Shown piece after piece: positions 27,609-35,523 of a stretch of 64,000 nt of DNA. This DNA comes from [Empedobacter] haloabium. Lineage in GTDB: Bacteria; Pseudomonadota; Gammaproteobacteria; Burkholderiales; Burkholderiaceae_D. The stretch is taken from NCBI GenBank assembly GCA_008011715.2, contig CP136508.1, positions 3,224,001 to 3,288,000 of the forward strand, in the 5' to 3' direction. A program made the translations under genes and the position numbers. Every line of letters begins with the position of its first letter. Position 1 is the first letter of the stretch. The notes beneath the pieces are model-generated. The model saw only the letters and a program-made list of their open reading frames with translations. It made no database searches and was not told the origin of the DNA.

Positions 27609-28537
27609 GGTGCGCGCAACGGACGCGGCTGCGGCAGGGCCGGCGGGACGACGATCGCGTCGTTCAGCCGCAGGAACTTGAAGCCCGCCAGCCGCGTCAC
27701 CGGCTTGCCCGTGCGTGCCTGCTCGTCGGCGCGCCGGGCCGCGCGGGCGATGAAGGTGTCGAAGGTTTCCTCGCGCACCTGCGGTTCGGCGGAGTTGAGG
27801 AAATGACGGCTGCCGTCCGGCCTCGTCACGACCAGCCCGACGTGCGACACCCAGTACTTGCCGTCGCGAGTCGAGACCACGTTGACGAAGTCGCCATCCG
27901 TCAACCGCCCCAGCACGCGCAGCGCGACAGTCGTCGGCACGTAGGTCTCGCGGCTGCGCGTGACCGGCAGCGCCGCTTCGGTGCGGTGGCGGGTGCGCAG
28001 GAAGGTCGCGCGGTCCACTGTGAGCTCGTAGCTGGCGGCATCCTGGCCGCCCAGGTCGGCGCTGACATCCGTGACCAGCCAGCGGTTGTTGACGTTCCAG
28101 TCCTGCTCCGTATAGTGGTTGCGGGTGGCCACGCCGATCACGCCATCGCGGTAGCGGATCCGTTGCAGCATCCAGAAGAATTCCTCCCATGAGGCGGACA
28201 GCGCCATCGCGTAGGTCTGTTCCGCGAATACCACGCAGTCGCTGTACTGCAGGCTGAACATCGGCAGCTCGTCGTGCACCTGGTAGGGGAACTCGCCCAG
28301 CAGGTTGAGGCGGTACGGCTGGCCGATCGTGCGGCGGCCAATGGCGGCGATGCGCTTGCGCAGGTCCGGCTCCGTGGCCTGCAACCGGGCCAGGTAACCG
28401 TCCACCTGTTGCGGCGTCATGCGGTACACCGGCTGCGGCAACGGCGTGCCCGGCGCGTGACCATCGCGGTTGCCGCAACCGGCCAGCAGTGCCGCCATCA
28501 GCGCCCCTGCCCCCACCCACGTTCCCTTGCCACCCAT
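27602..28537 (-). CDS. DUF1460 lipoprotein, putative N-acetylmuramoyl-L-alanine amidase-like
   Basis: 311 residues from the ATG at 28537, preceded by GCGGGGAGCGGCG; the longer frame adds a basic N-terminus with no support. A lipoprotein signal ends MAALLAGCGN. The mature part carries the DUF1460 core, with a candidate catalytic Cys in LQYSDCVVFAEQTYAMAL and His in WVSHVGLV. Members are NlpC/P60-like cysteine peptidases or amidases of the periplasm (family knowledge), so peptidoglycan fragment cleavage is plausible. It is convergent with luxI. Confidence 0.8.
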   Translation of the reverse strand: MGGKGTWVGAGALMAALLAGCGNRDGHAPGTPLPQPVYRMTPQQVDGYLARLQATEPDLRKRIAAIGRRTIGQPYRLNLLGEFPYQVHDELPMFSLQYSDCVVFAEQTYAMALSASWEEFFWMLQRIRYRDGVIGVATRNHYTEQDWNVNNRWLVTDVSADLGGQDAASYELTVDRATFLRTRHRTEAALPVTRSRETYVPTTVALRVLGRLTDGDFVNVVSTRDGKYWVSHVGLVVTRPDGSRHFLNSAEPQVREETFDTFIARAARRADEQARTGKPVTRLAGFKFLRLNDAIVVPPALPQPRPLRAPH

Positions 28538-28711
28538 CGCCGCTCCCCGCAAAAAGCGCTCACGATAGCGCGGATGACGCGTGCGCGCAACGCCGCGCCG
28601 GTCATCGCGCCGGGCGATGGCCGCACGCTTCATATTCTTTGTGTTTTTCATACGTCTTCCTCAATACTGCACAGAGAGCCTGGACCGGCCGGACAAAGCA
28701 AGGGAGAGCAC

Positions 28712-31666
28712 ATGACGACGATGAAACGCAGGCCGCTGGCGGCGGCGGTGGCAATGGCCATGGTGGCAGCGGCGGGCGCCGCCCGCGCGCAGCAGGCACC
28801 GCCGGCGGAGCCCATGCAGAAGGTGGAGGTGACGGGCATCCGCGCCTCGCTGGCCCGCTCGCTGAACGTGAAGCGCAACGCCACGGCCAACGTGGAAGTG
28901 GTCACGGCGGAGGACGTGGGCAAGATGCCCGACAAGAACCTGGCCGATTCCCTGCAGCGCCTGCCCGGCGTGGCCGTGCGCACCGATTACGACGAGGCGG
29001 AAAAGGTGTCGATGCGCGGCACCAATCCGGACATGAGCCTGATCATCTTCAACGGCCACGCCGTCAGCACGGCCGACTGGTACATCGTCGACCAGAACTC
29101 GTCGAGCCGCAGCACCAGCCTGTCGCTGATGCCCTCTTCCGTGCTGAACCAGGCCATCGTCTACAAGACGGCGCAGGCGAACATCGTCGACGGCGGCCTG
29201 GCCGGCACCATCAACGTGACGACCCGGAAGCCGCTGGCGCAGAAGGAAAGGCTTTCCGGCCTCGTCAGCGCGGGTGTCAGCTACGCCGACCTGCCCGGCA
29301 AGAGCGCGCCGGACGCCAACGCCAGCATCAACTGGAAGAACGACGCCGGCACCCTGGGCCTCATCGTGCAGGGCTTCGCCGAGAAGCGTCACATCCGGCG
29401 CGATTCCGTGTCGCGGCTGGCGTATGGCGCCTCGAGCGGCTGGGACGTGATCAACACGTCCGCCATGAAGGGCATCACGGATGCGTCGCTGGCCGGCACC
29501 GGCCTGACGGCCGCGGACCTGAACGGGGTACGCATGCCCGGATCGATGAGCTCCGAGTTCGTCGAAGGGGTGCGCGACCGCAAGGGCGGCATGTTCTCGT
29601 TGCAGTACCGGCCGGACGAGCGGCTCGACGTGACGACGACCGGCTTCTACTCGAAGATGAAAGCCAATAACCACGGCCGGCTGACCTCCGGCGCCATGTA
29701 CAGCATGCTGCTGGGGAAGGCGGACCCGCTGGGGGGCCTGGCGACCAATACCAGCGTCAACGGACGCCAGGTGTTCGCGAGCATCAAGAATCCCGTCATC
29801 GTCGACGAGACCACGCTGTACGGCCACCCGCTGCGGGTGCTGCAAAGCGCGGAGATCGTCTACCCGGACGGCACGCCGCCGCAATACATCGGCAACTCGG
29901 AAGCGTTCTACCGCGACGGCGCCACCGCCGAAAGCGCGTTCCTGGACGTCGATGCCAGCTGGCGCGTCAACGACGACCTGCGCCTGAAGGCGCTGGCCTC
30001 GACCACGCGCGGCGTCGGCAAGACGGCGCGCGACCAGGGCACCACGTGGGCGCGCTACGGTACCGGCGTGGCCTACCGCCTGGGCGACGTCGACGATGCG
30101 CCGTTCGTGCAGTACTTCGGCGCGGGCGCGAATCGGCCCAGCCTGAATCCGGACGGCAGCGGCTACACGATGGTGGGCCGTACCGTGTCGTCCACCCGCA
30201 CGGTGGACCGCGAAAGCAGCCTGCAGCTCGATGCCGAATACCGGCTGGGCTGGCGCATGCTGACCACGTTCGAGACGGGCCTGCGCTACGCCGACCACCG
30301 CCGCCGCAACCAACGCACGTCGCCCGCGTTCCGCCAGCCCGCGCTGGGCACCGCGCCGGCCGGCTACGTGACTTACCCGTCCGACTTCGGCCAGGACCTG
30401 GACGGCGACTTCGACAACACGGGCTTCTACTTCACGCCGCAGGCGCTGAAGGACTATATCAACGCATCGATCCGTCCCACCACGCCGGCATTCGAGCGCC
30501 GTGTCGTCAACGAAATCGACATGCGCGAGCGGCAGACCGCGTTCTACGTCATGCAGAGCTTCGAACACGGCCAGTGGAGCGGCAACGCCGGGCTGCGCTT
30601 CGTGCGCACGCGCGTCAACGCCGACATCGTCACGCCCGTGCCGGCTGGCGCCTGCCTGAAGACCGAGCCGGGCCAGCCGGCCGTGCCCTGCCCCGCCTAC
30701 CCTGGCGCGATCACGACGGCAGGCGACGGCAGCACCTATTACGAGGGGGTGCCGTTCGACCCGAAGGCGGGGCTGGTCTACTTCAAAACGCCCAGCGACC
30801 GCACGTTCGACAATCCGCTGCCCAGCGTGAACCTGCGCTACGAGTTCGCGCCGGGCGTGGTGGCCCGCTTCGGCGCCAGCCGCACCATCGGCCGGCAGAA
30901 CTACAACGTGCTGGGCTCGGGCTACGGCACGCCGGGCTGCAGCGCCAGCGGCTGCACGGTGACGGGGCCGAATCCGGGCCTCAAGCCACTGACGTCCGAC
31001 AACGTCGACCTGTCCTGGTCCTGGTATTTCGCGCCCCGCTCCGTGCTGGCGCTCGACCTGTTCCACTCGTCGATCGACGGCTACGTCAAGACCGGCACCG
31101 TGACGCAGGGCGAAACGGTGCAGCTGGTGGACCCGCGCGACAATACGGTCAAGACCTTCTTCGTCAACACCTCGTCGCAGCAGGGCGCGCGCATCAACGG
31201 CATCGAGATCGCCTTCGAGCGGCCGCTGTGGGGCAGCTTCGGCATCACCTCCAACGTCAGCCGCGCCAAGACCCGCGTGGACGACGGCCGGCCGATGGTG
31301 GGTGCGTCGGAGTGGGCCGGTAACCTGGGCGGCTACTTCGAGAACGACCGCCTGAGCGCGCGGCTGGTGTGGAACTATCGCGGCAAGTACGTCAGCAGCA
31401 CGACGGCGCCCGCCCCCACCGCCAACAGCCAGGGCCAGAGCGTCATCAACGGGGTGGCGATGCCGACGGCGCCGACGATGGCCAAGGGCGTCGCCACGCT
31501 GGCCGCCGCCGTCAACTACACGATCCGGCCGGGGCTGGTGGTGTCGCTCGACGCCACCAACCTGACCAACACCAAGCGGGCGCAGTATCGCTACAGCGAG
31601 GCGGAGCAGCAGAAGCTCGACGTATCGGGGCGGCAGGTGTACGTCAACGTGAAATATCGCTTCTGA
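28712..31666 (+). CDS. TonB-dependent receptor
   Basis: 984 residues from the ATG at 28712, preceded by AAGGGAGAGCAC. A signal peptide ends GAARA-QQ, then a TonB-box-like region (MQKVEVTGIRASLARSLNVK), the plug domain (about 55-180; EDVGKMPDKNLADSLQRLPG, VDGGLAGTINVTTRKPL) and a 22-strand barrel. The C-terminal strand ends VNVKYRF. The NLADSLQRLPG plug signature marks the Caulobacter/Xanthomonas-type receptors commonly linked to carbohydrate or complex-substrate uptake (family knowledge). No adjacent degradation genes reveal the ligand. Confidence 0.92.
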   Translation: MTTMKRRPLAAAVAMAMVAAAGAARAQQAPPAEPMQKVEVTGIRASLARSLNVKRNATANVEVVTAEDVGKMPDKNLADSLQRLPGVAVRTDYDEAEKVSMRGTNPDMSLIIFNGHAVSTADWYIVDQNSSSRSTSLSLMPSSVLNQAIVYKTAQANIVDGGLAGTINVTTRKPLAQKERLSGLVSAGVSYADLPGKSAPDANASINWKNDAGTLGLIVQGFAEKRHIRRDSVSRLAYGASSGWDVINTSAMKGITDASLAGTGLTAADLNGVRMPGSMSSEFVEGVRDRKGGMFSLQYRPDERLDVTTTGFYSKMKANNHGRLTSGAMYSMLLGKADPLGGLATNTSVNGRQVFASIKNPVIVDETTLYGHPLRVLQSAEIVYPDGTPPQYIGNSEAFYRDGATAESAFLDVDASWRVNDDLRLKALASTTRGVGKTARDQGTTWARYGTGVAYRLGDVDDAPFVQYFGAGANRPSLNPDGSGYTMVGRTVSSTRTVDRESSLQLDAEYRLGWRMLTTFETGLRYADHRRRNQRTSPAFRQPALGTAPAGYVTYPSDFGQDLDGDFDNTGFYFTPQALKDYINASIRPTTPAFERRVVNEIDMRERQTAFYVMQSFEHGQWSGNAGLRFVRTRVNADIVTPVPAGACLKTEPGQPAVPCPAYPGAITTAGDGSTYYEGVPFDPKAGLVYFKTPSDRTFDNPLPSVNLRYEFAPGVVARFGASRTIGRQNYNVLGSGYGTPGCSASGCTVTGPNPGLKPLTSDNVDLSWSWYFAPRSVLALDLFHSSIDGYVKTGTVTQGETVQLVDPRDNTVKTFFVNTSSQQGARINGIEIAFERPLWGSFGITSNVSRAKTRVDDGRPMVGASEWAGNLGGYFENDRLSARLVWNYRGKYVSSTTAPAPTANSQGQSVINGVAMPTAPTMAKGVATLAAAVNYTIRPGLVVSLDATNLTNTKRAQYRYSEAEQQKLDVSGRQVYVNVKYRF

Positions 31667-31670
31667 GCGT

Positions 31671-31769
31671 GGGGTCTGTCCCTGCAAGGGACTGCCCCCG
31701 AAGTTTGCCTCGACAGTCAGCGGCAAGCAAACAGCACTGCAGGGTCAGTCCCCTTCGGGGACAGACCCT
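31671..31769. repeat. Palindromic repeat family A, copy 4 (convergent intergenic)
   Basis: GGGGTCTGTCCCT begins 4 bases after the TonB-receptor stop, and the right arm ends GGGGACAGACCCT six bases before the convergent DUF3616 stop. The left hairpin has GAAGTTTGC at its inner edge, as in copy 2. The core is about 37 bases. It fills essentially the whole intergenic gap. Confidence 0.85.
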
Positions 31770-31775
31770 GGTGGC

Positions 31776-32690
31776 TTACCCCAACGCCAGCGCGATGCGC
31801 CGGAATTGCCGCTGGTCGGCCGGCAAATGCTTGCACTTGACGCCACCCGGCTGGTCCTTGCCATCGTCGGACAGGATGTGCAGCAAACCGTCCGGATCGA
31901 AAAACAGCGCCTCGGGATTCAGGCCGGACAGCTGCGGCACGTCCAGCTTGCGTGGGCGCTCCTCCGGCAGCCCCGACCACCGGTACACAGCGAATTCCTT
32001 GCCCTTGCCAGGCGGCCCGGCCACGATGAAGTAGCCGTCGCCGTGCCGCTCGATGCTGCGGATGCCCTGCCCGCCCAGGTCCACGGACAGGTGCGGACCG
32101 AAACGCGCCGGCTTTCCGTCCACGACTTCGGCCGGATTCTCCAAGACCAGCAACAAGGCGCCCTCGGCCGGCGCGGGATTGCGCAAGCCGATCAGCAGGT
32201 GGCCCTCCGGCGTATCCGCCAAGCCCTCGATACTGAGCCCGCCCGGGTCCTTCGGTGCCTTCGAGGCCGCACCCAGCAGATCGTATCGCTGCTGAACCGG
32301 CGTGCCGGCCAGATCGTCCAGCAGCCGCCGGCACGGTCGACCGAGCGGCACCAGCAGCCGTTCGCCCGGGCCGCCGCGGCGCGTGGCGAACAGCACGCGC
32401 CGGGCTGGCGCGGGGTTGCCGTCGCCATCCGCGCCATGGGAGCCGATCCAGTAGATCGTGTCGCCGACCAGCGCGCTGCCTTCCAGGTCCGCCTCCTCCT
32501 TCCCGCCCAGGAAGACGTGCAGGTCGATGTCCTCCCCGGGCAGCGGCAGGCCCGGCGTATCGAAGCGGTAGACCTTCAGCACGCTGACCTCGTCATCGGC
32601 GACAACGAAGCGGTCGGCGTCCAGGGCGAGCGCGGCGGAGGCGTTGCACAGGCCGCGGTAGACGTGGGGGGCGATGTTGGCGATGTTCAT
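31776..32690 (-). CDS. DUF3616 domain-containing protein
   Basis: 304 residues from ATG 32690 (relatives start at an equivalent position; the upstream frame is GC-rich filler). It has no signal peptide. The sequence looks like a beta-propeller-type soluble protein with repeated short strands (VADDEVSVLKVYRFDT, LEGSALVGDTIYWIGSHG, IEGLADTPEGHLLIGLRNP). DUF3616 proteins have no established activity. It is convergent with the TonB receptor and follows nnrS on the same strand by 64 bases. Confidence 0.75.
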   Translation of the reverse strand: MNIANIAPHVYRGLCNASAALALDADRFVVADDEVSVLKVYRFDTPGLPLPGEDIDLHVFLGGKEEADLEGSALVGDTIYWIGSHGADGDGNPAPARRVLFATRRGGPGERLLVPLGRPCRRLLDDLAGTPVQQRYDLLGAASKAPKDPGGLSIEGLADTPEGHLLIGLRNPAPAEGALLLVLENPAEVVDGKPARFGPHLSVDLGGQGIRSIERHGDGYFIVAGPPGKGKEFAVYRWSGLPEERPRKLDVPQLSGLNPEALFFDPDGLLHILSDDGKDQPGGVKCKHLPADQRQFRRIALALG

Positions 32691-32754
32691 GGCGGGCTCC
32701 GGGTTGTCCTGCTTACAAGATAGCAGAGCGGCCACGGCGCCGCCAACACGACAC

Positions 32755-33939
32755 TCAGCCCTCCTTGCCGTCGATACGGGGGCGGGCCAGCCGGCCCGCA
32801 TAGGCCGCGACGAACAGCGCGAATGCGACGGTCCACGCGACGGCGGCCAGCAGCATGGCGCCGTTGCGCAGCGCGCCGCTGTCCAGTGCCGCGATCAGCC
32901 GGGCCAGCGCCGCCAGCTGGATCGCCACGAACATCCACACCTCGGGCGTACCGGCCTGCAACGGCCGTCCCGTGTGGCCCAGCGAGGTACGGCACATCAT
33001 GCCGATGATCAGGCCGGCCATCGAGCCCACCGTCAGCGCGTGGAAGGCGGCGCTGGTGGGCGTGCGGCCCAGCGCCGCCAGGGCCAGCAGCAGGAAGCCG
33101 ACGCCGATCCAGGCGTACGACAGGTGCAGGATCCACAGCAGCGGCACCTTCAGGGTGCGCTGCGGCTGCCAGCCGGCCAGGCGCCAGAAGGTCAGCGCGC
33201 CGGCCGCGGCGCACAGCGGCGCCGTCAACCAGGCGGGCGCGCCGGCGACCCAGGCGACGCCGGCGGCGACGGTCGTCAACAGGCCGGCCTTGTCCAGCCG
33301 CGGCCGTACCGCGGGATTACTGCCCGGTGCGCCGTTACGGGTGAACATCGGCAGCACGCGCACGCCGATCACGGCCTCCATCAGCACGATGACGAAGATG
33401 GCGCCCTGGGCCGGCAGCAGCGGCGACCACTGCGCCCAGCCCAGCGCGGCGGCGTGGTGCGCCACGTTGGCCGTCGCCAGCAGGAGCAGCAGGAAGACCA
33501 GGAAGTAGTTGCGCTTGTTGCCGGCCTGGCGCATCACGCGCCACAGCGGCCAGGCGGCCAGCGGCAGGAACAGGCTGTCCACCAGCGCCGCCCACGGGCC
33601 GCTGCTGACCAGCATCGCGACGCGGCCGGCCAGCCACAGCGCGGCCAGCAGGGCCAGCGGCGTGCCGCGCGGCGTCCACAGATTGGTCCAGTTGCGGCCT
33701 GCCGTGTACAGGAAGCCGACCACGACGGCGACGGCCATGCCGAACACCATTTCGTGCAGGTGCCACAGCAGCCCGACGGTGGGCAGGCGCAGCGCGCCGT
33801 AATAGCTCGCCATCCACAGCGGCACGGCCAGCGCGGCGAACGCGGCGCCCAGCAGGTAGAACGGCCGGAAGCCCAGGCGCCACAGGCCGGCACCTTCGGC
33901 TTGGGTGGGGGATGGATCGTCGATGGTCAGCAGCGTCAT
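32755..33939 (-). CDS. nnrS: NnrS-family haem/copper membrane protein linked to NO stress
   Basis: 394 residues from ATG 33939, preceded by AAGGAGACCATC. About 12 transmembrane helices are visible with the NnrS features RLGFRPFYLLGAAFAAL, HLHEMVFGMAVAVVVGFLYT, and MFTRNGAPG. NnrS proteins bind haem and copper and protect cells from nitrosative stress; they usually accompany denitrification genes (family knowledge), as here. An Fnr/Dnr-like site lies about 70 bases upstream, in the region shared with the divergent small metal-domain gene. Confidence 0.9.
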   Translation of the reverse strand: MTLLTIDDPSPTQAEGAGLWRLGFRPFYLLGAAFAALAVPLWMASYYGALRLPTVGLLWHLHEMVFGMAVAVVVGFLYTAGRNWTNLWTPRGTPLALLAALWLAGRVAMLVSSGPWAALVDSLFLPLAAWPLWRVMRQAGNKRNYFLVFLLLLLATANVAHHAAALGWAQWSPLLPAQGAIFVIVLMEAVIGVRVLPMFTRNGAPGSNPAVRPRLDKAGLLTTVAAGVAWVAGAPAWLTAPLCAAAGALTFWRLAGWQPQRTLKVPLLWILHLSYAWIGVGFLLLALAALGRTPTSAAFHALTVGSMAGLIIGMMCRTSLGHTGRPLQAGTPEVWMFVAIQLAALARLIAALDSGALRNGAMLLAAVAWTVAFALFVAAYAGRLARPRIDGKEG

Positions 33940-34009
33940 GATGGTCTCCTTGAACACGGCTCGATTGTCCCGCCGCCACGGCGCGCTGCCAACGGCGACA
34001 CCGAAAAAG

Positions 34010-34023
34010 ACAATCTGGATCAT
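34010..34023. promoter_or_regulatory. Weak Fnr/Dnr-like site between nnrS and the HMA gene
   Basis: ACAATCTGGATCAT resembles TTGAT-N4-ATCAA with the same CTGG spacer seen in front of norB. The left half is poor (AT of TTGAT) and the right half has one mismatch. Confidence 0.35.
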
Positions 34024-34112
34024 GCTTTTCGCACGCAGCGGGCGCCATCGTTGGACAGCGTGGCGGCGCCGGCACTACGCTGGAGTCCTCGATCAACGTG
34101 AAGGAAAACACC

Positions 34113-34367
34113 ATGCAGACCACGATGCTCAAACTCGCCGGCATTCCCGACGACAGCGCCACCCGTACCATCGCCGACGTCCTCAGCGCCGCCCCGGGCG
34201 TGCTGGCGGCCCGGCTGTCGACGGCCGGCGCCAGCGTCGCCATCGACTACGAATCGCCGCAGACTTCGCCCGAGCGGCTGCGCACCGCGCTGGCCGAGGC
34301 CGGCGTGGCCAGCGAGGTGCGCAAGACGCCCGCTACCGCTTGCTGCGGCGGTTGCTGCGGGGGTTGA
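34113..34367 (+). CDS. HMA-like small protein without CxxC but with Cys-rich tail
   Basis: 84 residues; ATG at 34113 follows AAGGAAAACACC. Residues 1-70 have the beta-alpha-beta-beta-alpha-beta pattern of a heavy-metal-associated domain (LKLAGIPDDSATRTIADVLS, VLAARLSTAGASVAIDYES). The metal-binding CxxC loop is replaced by IPDDSA. Instead the protein ends CCGGCCGG, with four cysteines that could bind metal. Divergent from nnrS and possibly controlled by the same site, it may be a copper or metal handling partner of denitrification enzymes; that is inference from position. Confidence 0.65.
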   Translation: MQTTMLKLAGIPDDSATRTIADVLSAAPGVLAARLSTAGASVAIDYESPQTSPERLRTALAEAGVASEVRKTPATACCGGCCGG

Positions 34368-34393
34368 GCGTCCGGCGGCGCGGGCAAAACAGC

Positions 34394-34789
34394 TCAATCG
34401 TAGTGCTCGGCCTCGGCCGGCGGCACCACCCAGCCATGCATCCGGCTCTCGTACACCGACACGGTCGGCGCGGGAAACGCCGGATCGGCGAACGCGCCGA
34501 CGGGGATCGCCACGAACTCCGGCAGGTCATTGATTTCGTAATACACCGTCGCGCCGCAAGCAGGACAGAAGTGGAACGTGGCGGACGTGCCTTCGTCGCC
34601 GGTACGGGTGTAGCGGGTCGACTGGCCCGCCACCGTCACGTCGGCGCGACGGTACCTAGCCTGCTGGGCGAACACACTGCCGCTGCGGCGCTGGCAGGCC
34701 AGGCAGTGGCAGATCGAATTGCGTACCGGTTCGCCGCTGACCTGGGCGGTCAGTTGGCCGCAGCTGCACGATGCCAGTCTGGTTGCCAT
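34394..34789 (-). CDS. GFA-family (CENP-V/GFA) zinc protein
   Basis: 131 residues. Zinc-binding cysteines follow the family pattern: CSCGQL near the start, CHCLACQRRSGS about residue 28, and CPACGATVYY about residue 74. Family members were first described as glutathione-dependent formaldehyde-activating enzymes, but most have unknown substrates. It lies 46 bases after narL on the same strand and could be read through from it. Confidence 0.85.
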   Translation of the reverse strand: MATRLASCSCGQLTAQVSGEPVRNSICHCLACQRRSGSVFAQQARYRRADVTVAGQSTRYTRTGDEGTSATFHFCPACGATVYYEINDLPEFVAIPVGAFADPAFPAPTVSVYESRMHGWVVPPAEAEHYD

Positions 34790-34835
34790 CCTGGTCCTCC
34801 TCTCATGGAAGCGCGCGGTAGGACTGGTCCATCTC

Positions 34836-35504
34836 CTACCCCTGCTGCGCGCGCCGATGCTCCACCGCGAACACGGCTGCCTGCACCCGGCTGGACAGGT
34901 TCAGCTTCTTCAAGACGTTCTGCACGTGGATCTTGACGGTGCTTTCCGACAGGTCCAGCGAACGGGCAATGACCTTGTTGCTCTCGCCCCGGGCCAGGCA
35001 GTCGAGGATTTCCTTCTCGCGCGGCGTCAGCCGGTCCAGGTCGGACGCCGGTTCGGCCGGCCGCGTGCCGGCCTGCAGCTGCGCCACCAGCTTGCTCGTC
35101 ATGGCCTCCGCGACGACCGTCTCGCCGGCGGCCGCGCGGCGCACGGCGCGGGTCAGGTAGTCGGTGTCGATATTCTTCAGCAGGTAGCCGCTGGCGCCCG
35201 CCTTCAGGGCCGCGGCCAGGTCCTGCGCGTCCTCCGACACCGTCAGCATGACGATGGCGCTGTCCGGGCAGTCCTGCAGCAGCAGCTGCAAGGTCTCCAG
35301 TCCCGACATGCCGGGCATGTTCAGGTCCAGCAGCACCACCTGGGGCTTGAGCTGCTTGGCGCGCTTGATGCCTTCGACGCCGTCGGCCGCCTCGCCCACC
35401 ACGTCGAACTCGGGGTGGCGCTGCAGCAGCGAGCGGATGCCGCTGCGGAACAGCGTGTGGTCGTCGATCAGCAGCACGCTGATCGGCTGGGTGGTTTCTT
35501 CCAT
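34836..35504 (-). CDS. narL: Nitrate/nitrite response regulator NarL
   Basis: 222 residues. Receiver domain (1-125) with LLIDDH, phosphoacceptor Asp in VVLLDLNMPGMSG and YLLKNID lysine region. A linker is followed by a GerE/LuxR HTH (LTPREKEILDCLARGESNKV, LSESTVKIHVQNVLKKL). With narX 19 bases upstream on the same strand it forms a two-component pair that senses nitrate and controls the nar genes. The DNA targets are probably in the narG and narK1 upstream regions. Confidence 0.93.
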   Translation of the reverse strand: MEETTQPISVLLIDDHTLFRSGIRSLLQRHPEFDVVGEAADGVEGIKRAKQLKPQVVLLDLNMPGMSGLETLQLLLQDCPDSAIVMLTVSEDAQDLAAALKAGASGYLLKNIDTDYLTRAVRRAAAGETVVAEAMTSKLVAQLQAGTRPAEPASDLDRLTPREKEILDCLARGESNKVIARSLDLSESTVKIHVQNVLKKLNLSSRVQAAVFAVEHRRAQQG

Positions 35505-35523
35505 GGTCGTTCTCCTTGTTCTG

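Noticed and set aside
28661-31726. A 1,021-residue frame opposite the TonB receptor
   Set aside because: Same skewed composition and no recognisable domain; the plus-strand receptor is clear.
34086-34099. Possible Fnr box ending GATCAA upstream of the HMA gene
   Set aside because: Only the right half matches; the left half shares 2 of 5 bases with TTGAC and the site is too close to the ATG to be convincing.
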